A stretch of 64,000 bases of DNA from Macrocystis pyrifera (lineage: Eukaryota > Sar > Phaeophyceae > Laminariales > Laminariaceae), in the NCBI GenBank assembly GCA_031763025.1, contig JASSKH010000030.1, forward strand, positions 5,447,495-5,511,494, written 5' to 3'. Positions 55,132-64,000 of this stretch are shown here, in pieces (position 1 is the stretch's first letter; each line of letters starts with the position of its first letter). Below the pieces are notes generated by a model. It was not told where the DNA came from. It did not search any database and was given only the letters and a program-made list of their open reading frames with translations. A program made the position numbers and the translations under genes.

Positions 55132-55227
55132 ACGGAGGCCCTTCGGCAGAGGCTTAGCTCTCTCCAGGCGCAAACGAAAGCTCGAGAGGAAGAACTTTCC
55201 GACCACCGCCGGCGAACGTTCAGCTGA
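55132..55227 (+). CDS. CEP131: CEP131-like terminal exon (residues 1020-1050)
   Basis: The TTTTGCAG acceptor, phase 0, is followed by TEALRQRLSSLQAQTKAREE, then ELSDHRRRTFS and TGA. Animal CEP131 ends with ...LRTQHEAAVKRADHLEELLE, then QHRRPTPSTK; the helix, the HRR and the short tail all correspond. Confidence 0.8.
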   Translation, partial: TEALRQRLSSLQAQTKAREEELSDHRRRTFS

Positions 55228-55245
55228 AGAAAAAGGCTCTGTTAA

Positions 55246-55331
55246 CCCTTTTTGAAAAGAACTGCAGTAGTCCCGCTTTTTGGGGGGGGAAACCAAACCA
55301 CTCAAAAATTCCAAGTAATTCGTCCCCAAGG
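55246..55331. mobile_element. TTAA-type MITE just downstream of CEP131 stop
   Basis: TTAA at 55242-55245, then CCCTTTTTG, CTGCAGTAGTCCCGC, AAACCACTC and TTCGTCCCCAAGG; the right end is lost. It starts 19 bp after the stop codon, so it would lie in the 3' UTR. Confidence 0.5.
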
Positions 55332-55479
55332 ATTCAAATTGTTTTTTTTTTTTTTGGGGGGGGGGGGGGTTTCTGGGTGGTCAGCGTTGAAAGGCTCACA
55401 CCGCACATTTGTGCGATTGGCAGGCAGACGCAGCAACAGCAGCAATGCTACAGGTATGTAGAGGTTGGTCCGTCTCTAT

Positions 55480-55760
55480 AACGCCGGTTTGATTGGGGAA
55501 CGCCCGCTGCCCGCTACACGTGGTGCCTGCAAAAATCGCTTGGAGCAGACAGGACTTCAGCAGTAGTGCGGTACGCAGGTGTACGGAGTAGCACTAGTAG
55601 TGCCGGTTGCCGCCATGTTTAATGCCGGTATTTTTGCCTGGCGCATGTGATGCCGGCACTATATTTCGAGGGACCGGCACTATCTATAGAGGTATAGAGG
55701 GACCGGCACTACCTACAAAGGGACCGGCACTATCTAAAGAGGGACCGGCACTATACCCTT
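55480..55760. repeat. AGTGCCGGT element and GGGACCGGCACTA tandem units
   Basis: AGTGCCGGTTGCCGCCATG is followed by TGCCGGCACTATATTTCGAG and then four 20-28 bp units of GAGGGACCGGCACTATCTA. The same element, in pieces, occurs at 33.43-33.97 kb. Confidence 0.5.
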
Positions 55761-56288
55761 CGACACAGAGTGGTGGTACACTATTATAAGGTACCCGCAC
55801 ATACATGAGGGTGGATGGACTGCACCGGCAACTCCTCCTCCAACTCGCTGAAGCCTCCGATCCTCCTCCGGGCTAAGGGGTGTTGTGTGATCTGCGTCCT
55901 CGATGCCGGCCCGAAAGCGCCCGCCGACTCTCCCTTGTCGGATAGGTTCATGCAGGTACTCTTTCCTCGCGGCTAACACCTAGGGTGAAGTTCGCGGTGA
56001 TGACGATTCGTTTTCGTCTCGGCTTGCCCCCCTCGATTTTGCTGTGTGTGTTTCTTCTCTCTCTCTTTTTTTTTTTTCTCCCCCTCTCGCTATATTTGTA
56101 GAGGTAGCGGGATCACTGCAAGTATTCGTCGGGTACCCACGAAGAGAAGCCCCTGAAAAACTGGAAGAACACAACACAACACCACCTTGCAAAAAAAAAA
56201 ATCGAAAAAAAAAAAATACTGCAACACAACAGTAGTCGGTTACCCACGAAGGGAAATCCCTGTTTAACTGCAACACCCGCCACCTTGC

Positions 56289-56319
<31 letters not shown>

Positions 56320-56857
56320 GTGCAACACCGTCGGTTACCCACGAGGAGATATCTTAAGACTGCAACAACACAACACTACCTGGGATTTTTGTTTGATTGT
56401 TTTTCCTACACAACCGCGGGACTGGTCGGAGCTTGGCTTCCGACCGGCCGCCGGTTTTCGGCCGGCCGGTCTTTTTTTCGGGGGGAACAAACGCTACCAA
56501 AACACGCCGCGGAGCCGCGCGACCGCCCTTGCCGAGGTCAAGCCGCCCCCCCCCAAAAAAAAATGGATTGGCGCCAGGGTTGAGGTTTCGTTTAGGGTTA
56601 CAGAAGTTGCTGCCTCTTAGGTGACCGAGACCCCCCTAGCCAGCCCCCCCCCCCCCCCCCCCCCGCCTCCCCGCCTGCACAAGGTGGGCGTACAATAATC
56701 CTTGTTGTGCAGACGATGTAGCACGCAACATCAGGCGTACCGAATTGAGAGGTTTGTCGACACCTTGTGGGATCGAGAGGTTTTGCTACAGTACATGCAT
56801 TGCTCAACGTCTAGCTCCACAAATTATTTTTCTTCGCGCCCTCATTGTGCAGGGGGA

Positions 56858-57240
56858 AATATAAGGACTGTTTACACACTAATGTGAAGACCAAGCGGCC
56901 CTTGTATTTACGCCCAGATGAGCAGATAGATACAGACAGATACAGATAGATACAGATAGATACATATAGACACAGATAGATACAGATAGATACAGATAGA
57001 TACAGATAGATAGATCCCTGATTTATATCACACCGCTCTGGGCGGAAATATAATAACCTTTCATACATTAATATGGAGACCAAGCGGTCTTTGTAATCAC
57101 GCCCAGCGGTGCAGGTAGATGCAGATATATAGATAGATAGATCCCTGATCTATTTCATACGCTCTGGGCGGAAATATAAGGACCGTTTATACGTAAATAT
57201 GAATACCAAGCGGTCCTTATATTTCCGCCCAGAGAGGTAC
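56858..57240. mobile_element. Short palindromic MITE, three copies with GATA spacers
   Basis: The unit at 57165-57237 is an almost perfect palindrome: CTCTGGGCGGAAATATAAG then GACCG, a 24-bp spacer, and CGGTCCTTATATTTCCGCCC then AGAG. Two more diverged units lie at about 56858-56922 and 57043-57105, with (GATA)n between them. Confidence 0.65.
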
Positions 57241-57579
57241 CGTATCACACGGGTGACAAGACAACACACCCCTACTGAGACGAATTTTCCGAGTCGATTT
57301 TCTTCGAAAACAAGAATAGCACAAAAATCGAAAATATATGGTGGCTTTTGGAGAAGAAAAAAAAAAACACTGCTGTGTATTAATATAATAGCAGTCGAGC
57401 TCGTCGAGATAATTCCACGTAGACGAATGAATCGCTCGGCAGTCAGTTCTACGTACGCACTCTCCCGGTTTGTCGCGAAAAGTCACAGCTTGAAAGTTTG
57501 TCAGAGGGGGGAGAGCCATTTTACCACACGCATAATATTACGGGGGGGTGTTAACGTATCACACGCAATATAACAACTA

Positions 57580-57684
57580 TTTCGGGGGTCCGTAGTTAAT
57601 AGGACCTATGGTATACATAAAATCCTAAATATGTACCTATTTTTAATAACAATATTTGGTCCTATTTACTATGGTCCCCCGCAA
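57580..57684. mobile_element. TA-flanked MITE, copy 16
   Basis: The left end has changed to TTTCGGGGG. The right end reads GGTCCCCCGCAA. Confidence 0.75.
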
Positions 57685-58342
57685 CAACACGGTGGTGCGT
57701 TATCTTACCGCACTTGTTGCATCACATCACTGTGGCATTAATAGTCAACTCACAGTTAAGAGTTGCATCAGGTAGTGTTCGTCATAGGGGCAATTGTCCC
57801 GGTATCCCCGTGTCCCCTCTATTGTTGTGGAGGCGTTACAACTCATGTTTCCCCTCTTTCAAGAGGAGTACTTGCCTTCTCGCTCACAGGAGCTCTGGAG
57901 AGAGGCAAGAAACTGCTGGAATGATCGAGAGCGACAAGAAGAGTGAAGCTGCTCAGTAGTCGGGGCTCGCCCCATGCTGCTGGGCTGCCTAACTAACCTA
58001 TTGTTGCTGCTGACCCCGTAGCCGGAAGGCCACGCTCTTCCTAACATTCGGCGTAAAAGTGTCGGGGTTGAGTCAGGTCTGGGCCAACGCGCAAGATAAA
58101 AAGTGGCCTGAGCGGTTTCGCACAGCAAGGTTTGCTTTGCAAGGTGGCGTTTCGTTGCAGTTTGTAGGACCACCCTATCCCACCAGACCAACGTAATACA
58201 TGTATGTGTATTAGTAGTATATTTCGCCCTCCTCCCCGAAAACAGAGCAGTCACCTCGTCCCTCACCCAAACAAGAATGGCTTCGCCATGTTTTGCACAG
58301 ATGCCTTTTTTTGGACAGACGATCCCGTCGTCCGGCAAAGAG

Positions 58343-58377
<35 letters not shown>
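58343..58377. repeat. 35-base poly-A run
   Basis: Pure A run. No retroposon body is recognised on its left, so I do not call it a tail. Confidence 0.8.
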
Positions 58378-58378
<1 letters not shown>

Positions 58379-58539
58379 GTTTTCCGGTTCTTCTGGCAGG
58401 TAGTATTCCACCGAATACCTCGGAAACATTATCATTAATCTCCGTTTGCACCTCTGGTATGAACATCGAACGGGGACTATGCACTCCCATCCCGGCCAGA
58501 GTTGGTATTTATGTAGGCGGGAGGGAGAGAACACGGGGG

Positions 58540-58540
58540 G

Positions 58541-58579
<39 letters not shown>

Positions 58580-58612
58580 GTACTCGACATCATGCATGGC
58601 CGTAATCGGGTA
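58540..58612 (-). mobile_element. SINE 3' fragment with poly(C) tail
   Basis: Poly-G (about 58543-58578), then TGTACTCGACATCATGCATG and GCCGTAATCGG. Only about 35 bp of body remains. Confidence 0.6.
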
Positions 58613-58761
58613 CCGGTCTAGCCGGAAATGTAATACCGGTTGGAAGTCTTTTGTATCGACGTGTAACGTGTCTTGTAATTCCCGACCACATAGGTGGCAG
58701 ACCTATAGGAGACCGGTCTTTTGGGGCGCGTCGACCTATATTTTGGGCTTATTATTATTAA

Positions 58762-58819
58762 CCTTTTTAGTGCTGCAGATTTCTCTCCATAACGGGACTG
58801 CAGTTTGCTCTAAAAGGGT
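58762..58819. mobile_element. TTAA-type MITE remnant
   Basis: CCTTTTTAGTGCTGCAG...ACGGGACTGCAG...CTAAAAGGG; a short internal-deletion copy. Confidence 0.45.
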
Positions 58820-58836
58820 CAGGCTGGTTTAGTCTA

Positions 58837-58943
58837 TGACGGGGGACCATAGTAAGTGGGACCAAATATTGCTAGTAAAAAATAGGGAAATATATAGGTT
58901 TTTGCGTGTACCGTAGGTCCTGTTTTACTATGGTCCTCCGTAA
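58837..58943. mobile_element. TA-flanked MITE, copy 17
   Basis: TA at 58835 and 58944. The centre is in the GCTAGTAAAAAATAGGG direction. Confidence 0.8.
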
Positions 58944-59220
58944 TAGTGTACGGGGCGGTCAGTCAAAGAGCCAAAGACGCCGTCTTCTCTTAACCCCCCG
59001 ACCGCCCCGCACGTCGTGGAAACCCCAACCAACCCCATCGTTGGCTGATTGCTGATCGGCTGGGGGTTGTGTAAGCCAGCAGCGGCACTCGGGGAGAGGA
59101 TAGATAGATAAGAGTCCCGTCCCCGGATAAGAAGTAATGCCATGCATCTAGGATACAACTCCCAACAAACCAGGGGGACGAAAACGGCGATCCCCCGGGC
59201 CAACACCGCCTCCTCTTCAC

Positions 59221-59425
59221 CAGGGCTGTTCTAAGAGCAGGTCAAACCTCACGGGTCGGGTCGGGTCCGGGTCATAGGCTGACTTGGCCCGCCCGACCCG
59301 TGAGATTTTTAAAAACCTCCTGACCCCCGGCCCGACCCGACCCATGAGATTTTGAAAACCGCCTTAGTACTGAACCCGATCCGTGGGTCGAGCCATGAGC
59401 CATGCATGACCCCTGAAGGAGCCTG
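59221..59425. mobile_element. hAT-like CGGGT fold-back element
   Basis: Starts CAGGGCTGTTCTAAGAGC and ends CCTGAAGGAGCCTG. The flanks CTCTTCAC and CCCTTGAC agree at six of eight bases, again fitting an 8-bp duplication. Confidence 0.6.
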
Positions 59426-60753
59426 CCCTTGACCTCTTTATTAGTAGGGGGGCTTCACAGGGGGAACACTCCTCGACAAAACGAATTGAAATCGTTGAAA
59501 AAAAAAAACACGATATCTAGATATCTTGTCACCGACCGCTGTCGAGGGGCGACGTATGATAATGATGGGATGATAGTCCGAAGAACCAGGAGGAGGAGAA
59601 CCGTAAATTAAGGGGCTGTTGTACCCCACGTCCGTGCTGCTCTCGCGCAGCAGATAAGATACACGTTTTTTTTTGCTGCTGCTGCGGCTGCGGCTGCGGC
59701 TGGTGCTGCACGCTCGTACGCAGCAGTCGTCAGTCGTCATTTTTATTTTTATTTTTTTTTTCAATTTATCCTCCGGCTGATTGGTAAAAAGAAAAAACTT
59801 GTACGTATAAATAAGCTCACCACGCTTGCTTGCGCGTTCAAAATTCGTGAGAGTGTGTGTCAAGTTTACCCGTTGCTCCGGTTGCAACAACAGAACCTGC
59901 TGCTGCTGCTGCTGCTGCTGCTGCTACCACGGGCGCGCGAGCACATGTTGCCCCGACCTGACTGACCCCCGAGGGGAATAGTCGCATCATCTTTATTGGT
60001 AGCTCGACATGTGCCCATGTTTGCATGATAATAATGAAATCGCTTGAACGAGCAAGAACGGCGCGCGCGGCCAAGGCGTACCAAAAATAAAAATAGGAGA
60101 GACTTTGCTTGCTTCGTTCTTTGTCCTGCCTCTTCCTCTCCCTCTGCCTCTTTATCTTTTTTTTTTTCACTTTTTTTCGTTCATTTTCTCTTGTCAAGGG
60201 AGGTCGTGTTAAGCAAAAAAATTCAAAACTCTGACAAGTATTTTTACTAATACATAACTATGCAATGCGGAGATCACAACAACAGCATTAGTCCTGGAAA
60301 CCCTCAAGGGAGACAGACTAGACTACTGATGTAAGCGACTGACATTTTCACGTTGAAATTGGCGCCTGCACTACTCCCCCACCACCCTCTGCTCCATCCT
60401 CCACTCTCCCGCAGCCCTCCCAGCACTTCCAAAAGATGCTCGATCTACGCAGGAGGGGCCAATTCAATTCAATTCAACTTAAGCAGCAGAGGGAAAGCTG
60501 TGACAGCTTCACGTCACCGCACCGTAAAATGAACCCCCTCCCCCCCCCCCCCCCCCCCCTCCCTCAAACATCCCAAATACACCGCGCTCGGGAACACCCA
60601 CCCGCCCACTCTCCTTCTCGCCCGCCCGCCCGGTATATCCACGCACGCACGAACGCACACGGCGACAACTCGACACGAGAGGAAAACGATAAAAAACAAA
60701 GGCGAACAAAACAGACACCGTCCACATCACGTTTTTTGCCCCCTCTTTTACCC

Positions 60754-60792
<39 letters not shown>

Positions 60793-61912
60793 ACGCGCCT
60801 CCTCCCACCCTTCCCCCTCTCCGTGTTCGCGCTAAGCCCGTACCTCTTTGACAGAAAGAACTTTGACAGAAAACAAAACGATCATCTGACACAACCCCCT
60901 CCCCTCCCCCCCCCCCCCGCCGCCCGAACGCGAAATCGCCCCCCCTGACCCAGGCAGCAGTCAAATGCAGTCCCACAAGGGGAAGGAACTATAATAGCTC
61001 GACATCACGACCGAAAACAACGATTTCGTAATGCCGTAATAAGCGCGAAGAAGCAAAAGCTTCTTGGCTGGGATGACAAGTGGAGGGGCGGGGGGGGAAG
61101 GAGAAGGAGGAGCAGGAGGAGGAGGAGGAGGAGGAGGAGGGAGGGGGGGCGCGGATTTAACGCTAGAAAGAAAAAGAAATCCTTTCCAAAAGAAACGCGT
61201 TCACATACCCCGCCCAACCACACCGAGATTTGTGAGACAACTTGCCTCGACCGAACCCCCCCAGGCCCCGCCTGTCTCCCTGGAAACCCTTCCTCGTCCC
61301 GCCTCCCCTGTAGACCTCCTCCATCCCGCCCCCCCGTGTGTGCCTGTCGTTATTTTACAAACACAAACTCGCTATGATGTAATCCGAACTCCTTTTCCTT
61401 CTCTTTTTTTTTTTTCTTTCTTTTTTTCTTTTTTTCTTTTTTTCTTTTCTGGTTTTCTCTTCCCGTTTTCTTCTCGATCGATGTATACGCATGGAACCAA
61501 AACCGACTCGTCACTGCTGTATCTATAGCTTTCTTTTTCACCAAAAGTGTCCTTTCAACCAGGCTCCCCTACACCCTCACCTCCACACGCCTACATAACG
61601 CCAGCTAGAAAACGCGAAATAAACAAAAAAATCCGGCTCCCCTTTCCGAACACCCCCCCCCAAAAAAACTCCATTCTTGAGGCCAAAAAGCAAAACCACC
61701 GGGAAAACGAACAACGAAAAAACGAAACACCACCAATCATGCCCGACCCCCCCGCGCGCGCGCGGATGACAGCAACAGGAGGAGTCTCGTTCGCTCCACG
61801 GAAACACCGAAGCACTCTTCTACTATTGCTATTACCACGACCACCACAACTGCCGCCACCACTATTAATACCGACCTGACTCACAGTCACTACCAAAACT
61901 ACTGCGGCTTGC

Positions 61913-61947
<35 letters not shown>

Positions 61948-61980
61948 CTGGTTGCCGCGGTTGATGCCCGTAGCAGTCTT
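59426..61980. other. Intergenic, simple repeats
   Basis: It contains CTG/CAG runs near 59675 and 59897, C-rich runs near 60540, 60762 and 60908, and a (GGA)n run near 61105. A patch at 60418-60535 after a CCCGCAG acceptor (FQKMLDLRRRGQFNSIQLKQ) is mildly exon-like but isolated. Confidence 0.4.
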
Positions 61981-61984
61981 AACC

Positions 61985-62450
61985 TGGTGAAACAAGTCCC
62001 ACACTAAATCCAAGTAGTATGTCCGAGAAATAGCTGCACTTCTAAGGGGGCTAGTCAACCCGAGACGTAAACGTACTAATAATACTGGATGTAGGTACGT
62101 CGGTAGGAAGACACGTCGGTAGCTGGACACTTTTCACCGGTGAAACACGTCCCACACTAAATCCAAGTAGTTTTTTTCCGAAAAAACGTGCGAGCTGCAG
62201 TTCTGAATAGGCCAGTCAACCCGAGACGTAAACGTACTAATAATACTGGATGTAGGTACGTCGGTAGGAAGACACGTCGGTAGCTGGACACTTTTCACCG
62301 GTGTAACACGTCCCACACTAAATCCAAGTAGTTTTTTCCGAAAAAACGTGCGAGCTGCAGTTCTGAATAGGCCAGTCAACCCGAGACGTAAACGTACTAA
62401 TAATACTGGATGTAGGTATGTCGGTAGGAAGACACGTCGGTAGTGCGTAC
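61985..62450. repeat. Tandem repeat, about 157 bp, three units
   Basis: Units start near 61985, 62138 and 62298 with CACGTCCCACACTAAATCC, then CAACCCGAGACGTAAACG, AATACTGGATGTAGGTA and GACACGTCGGTAG. Units 2 and 3 are almost identical; unit 1 is more diverged. No coding frame is convincing. Confidence 0.8.
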
Positions 62451-63364
62451 GCCGACCCCCGAAGGGGCGGGGGGGGGGGCACCCCCCCAACTGCCACAGC
62501 CGTAGCAGTAGAAGCAAGAGTAGATTGATTCATCCGAGCCAACGTAACGAGAGACAGTAGCCCTTCAGAAGGGTCGTACATTGTAACAGCAGTTTCCTGC
62601 ACTCCGTGCTGCTGCAAACGAAGCGAGAAGAAGTAAACACATACCGGTAAAAGAGATAGGGGACGGAAGAAGACGACAATGAAAGGGCAGTTAAGCATAG
62701 CACTGTAGCACCCTTTCGCTTTCGTCGGTCGGTCGGTCGGTCGGTCCGCATATCTGTCGGTCGTCCTCCCACCCCCGAGGTGTTCCGCTAAATCGCGTGC
62801 GCCTTCGTGGCAGCAGCTGCTGTTCTCGCTCGACGCGGGCTATATAGCTAACTCTCCGACCAGTGCCGAACGGCAAAGAGGGGCAGATAAAAAGAAAGAA
62901 CCAGGACAAAAAGAAGAAAAGAAAAGAAAGGAAAACACAAAAAAGGAAGACCGAAAGAGGAATCGGAGCAAAGCAAATCAAACCAAACCAAAAGCGAAGC
63001 AAAATAAAATAAAATCAAACTAAAACACACGAGAGGTACACCCCAGCGAAGCGATAAATCACGAAATCACCCCCCCCCCCACTCCCCCCTCCCCGCCCGA
63101 GTACACCCCCCCCCCGTCTCCACGACATCCAAAAACAAAACAAAACTGAACAAACAGCCCCCTCCTCTCCCCCTCTCCCCCCCTCGTCCTCTTCTTCTTC
63201 CTCATCTCTCTCTTCTTTCCATTCCCTTCCCCTCCGTCATCATCATTTCTTAAACTGGGGTGCCCGGGGCCATGCCCTCAGTTCCGGGCTCATCCTGCCA
63301 CTCTCCGTCTGCATCTTTGTTCGACACCGTCCCTGCGGCGCATCAATATCGGCAAACAAGTAAA
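62451..63364. other. Intergenic, nothing recognised
   Basis: It contains a short (GGTC)n run near 62727, purine-rich DNA near 62880-63020 and pyrimidine-rich DNA near 63150-63250. No gene or mobile element is recognised. Confidence 0.4.
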
Positions 63365-63391
63365 GAGGCATACCGCGGGTGGGTGGGTGGG

Positions 63392-63540
63392 TGGGGGGGG
63401 GGGTACTCAAGTCATGTCATGCATGGCCGCACTCGGGGGGGGAAGGAGGAGGGGGGGGGGGGGGAGGGGGGGCCTACTCATTTGTTGATTGACATAGACG
63501 TTAGACCAGTGACCACGCGTTCCTTTCGAGACGGAGCATG
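63392..63540 (-). mobile_element. SINE 3' fragment joined to LINE 3' end
   Basis: GTACTCAAGTCATGTCATGC and GCATGGCCGCACTCGG (SINE) are followed by a G-rich run and then CCTACTCATTTGTTGATTGA and TTTCGAGACGGAGCATGG (LINE 3' end). It is the same tail-to-tail order as at 17.64-17.83 kb. Confidence 0.6.
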
Positions 63541-63626
63541 GGGGGGGGGGGGGGGATGGGGGTGCTTTTGGGCTTAAAGCTGCTACTCCGGTGCGTCAGA
63601 CAGCCAAACAAGCAAAGAGGCATACC

Positions 63627-63775
63627 AGGGCGGGGGGGGAGGCGTACTCATTTGCTGCTTGCCTTAAGTCATTTGACGATGGACCACGCATCCATTTCGA
63701 GGCGGAGCACTGTTCCTACGTCTTATAGAGGGAATAACAGTAGTTGGGCCCCAAGTACGTTGTTTCCATACGTTA
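63627..63775 (-). mobile_element. LINE 3' end with poly(C) tail
   Basis: A G run, then CGTACTCATTTGCTGCTTGC, CATTTGACGATGGACCACGC and TTTCGAGGCGGAGCACTG, extending into GTTGGGCCCC. Confidence 0.65.
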
Positions 63776-64000
63776 CATAGAGAAAGGCAGGGTGGGAACC
63801 GTTCGCAGTGTTACGGTATAATATACATGCTCTTGCAACCCCATCTATGTTCACCAGCAGCTCTCTCTCTCCTACGTAGTCTCTTAGTCTCCTAGTCTGT
63901 TACCAGGGGTATTCATGACGGTGGTGCGGTAGCGCCCCAGGACGAAGGAGAAGAGACCCTGAGCATAGCAACAAAAAAGTGGCAAAGCGCGGGGGGGGGG

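Larger units (their letters stand above)
27311..55227 (+). other. CEP131: Gene span: CEP131/AZI1-like centrosome-cilium protein
   Basis: CEP131 (AZI1) is a coiled-coil protein of centriolar satellites and basal bodies needed for building cilia and flagella. Thirteen exons join into about 1,050 residues, close to the roughly 1,080 I recall for vertebrate CEP131. Landmarks appear in the right order: FSSILAYLDQ (compare LQSIMSFLDE), AREAWMGAEK then VRALEPQLSELV (compare RGLEPEIQKLI), CNEELTMVLTRLEAEANQAR (compare EIELVIHRLEADMALAK), VQDKVATVLTRK (compare VHRRVKTALARK) and a terminal EEELSDHRR (compare LEELLEQHRR). Almost all junctions are phase 0. Over 85% of the span is intron. The N-terminal IQ motif of the animal protein is absent from this model, so an upstream exon may be missing. 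The comparisons are from memory of the family, not a search. Confidence 0.85.
55761..58836. other. Intergenic repeats downstream of CEP131
   Basis: It contains a repeated GTTACCCACGAAGGGAA motif (56128-56345, three units with poly-A spacers), three short palindromic MITEs separated by GATA microsatellites, MITE copy 16 and a 35-base poly-A (58343-58377). A short exon-like patch at 57890-57945 (ELWREARNCWNDRERQEE then stop) follows a good acceptor but joins nothing. Confidence 0.4.

Noticed and set aside
57890-57945. Exon-like ELWREARNCWNDRERQEE after a CACAG acceptor
   Set aside because: It stops after 18 codons and joins no neighbour. CEP131 already has a convincing end at 55227.
58343-58377. 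Poly-A run as a retrogene tail
   Set aside because: No gene-like or retroposon body precedes it on either strand.
60418-60535. Exon-like FQKMLDLRRRGQF segment after CCCGCAG
   Set aside because: Isolated, no donor in a useful phase and no homologous family recognised.

Overview
This window is eukaryotic nuclear DNA: two intron-rich genes on the + strand lie in a sea of mobile elements, simple repeats and long poly-G/poly-C runs. I see no prokaryotic operons, ribosome binding sites, CRISPR arrays, rRNA genes or convincing tRNA genes. The organism should be a flagellated protist or alga, because one gene is a centrosome/cilium protein. A stramenopile such as a brown alga would fit (CAG-rich coding sequence, long introns, chromodomain Ty3/Gypsy element), but this is an inference from style, not a match.

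Layout. 1-9.2 kb is repeat-rich intergenic DNA. 9.3-21.4 kb holds gene 1, a regulator of G-protein signalling (RGS) protein with a polyglutamine N-terminus; its RGS domain is cut by a 6.9 kb intron. 21.4-27.3 kb is intergenic and contains a TIR DNA element with a decayed transposase-like reading frame. 27.3-55.2 kb holds gene 2, a homologue of CEP131/AZI1. It is spread over about 13 exons, and most of its 28 kb is intron filled with insertions. 55.2-64 kb is again intergenic repeat DNA.

Gene 2 is the best-supported object here. The exons, nearly all phase 0, join into a frame of about 1,050 residues. It matches the known order of CEP131 landmarks: a short N-terminal motif (FSSILAYLDQ), the (V/A)xxLEPxxxxL segment, an ELTMVLTRLEAE segment, VQDKVATVLTRK, and a C-terminus ending in a DHRR motif. 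Two of its introns appear to be GC-AG. One exon has been tandemly duplicated upstream and the copies have decayed.

Mobile elements. The most novel signal is a LINE with a poly(C) tail and a SINE that shares its last bases (ATGAGTAC plus poly-C). Copies sit tail-to-tail, and together they account for many of the long poly-G/C runs. There are also about 17 copies of a TA-flanked MITE, a TTAA-flanked piggyBac-like MITE, a hAT-like fold-back family built of CGGGT repeats, a large fold-back family in the 31-33 kb intron, and a young Ty3/Gypsy chromodomain element inserted inside one of the MITEs. A nine-base palindrome-like word, TACCAGGTA, occurs 23 times in non-coding DNA against about 0.5 expected by chance.
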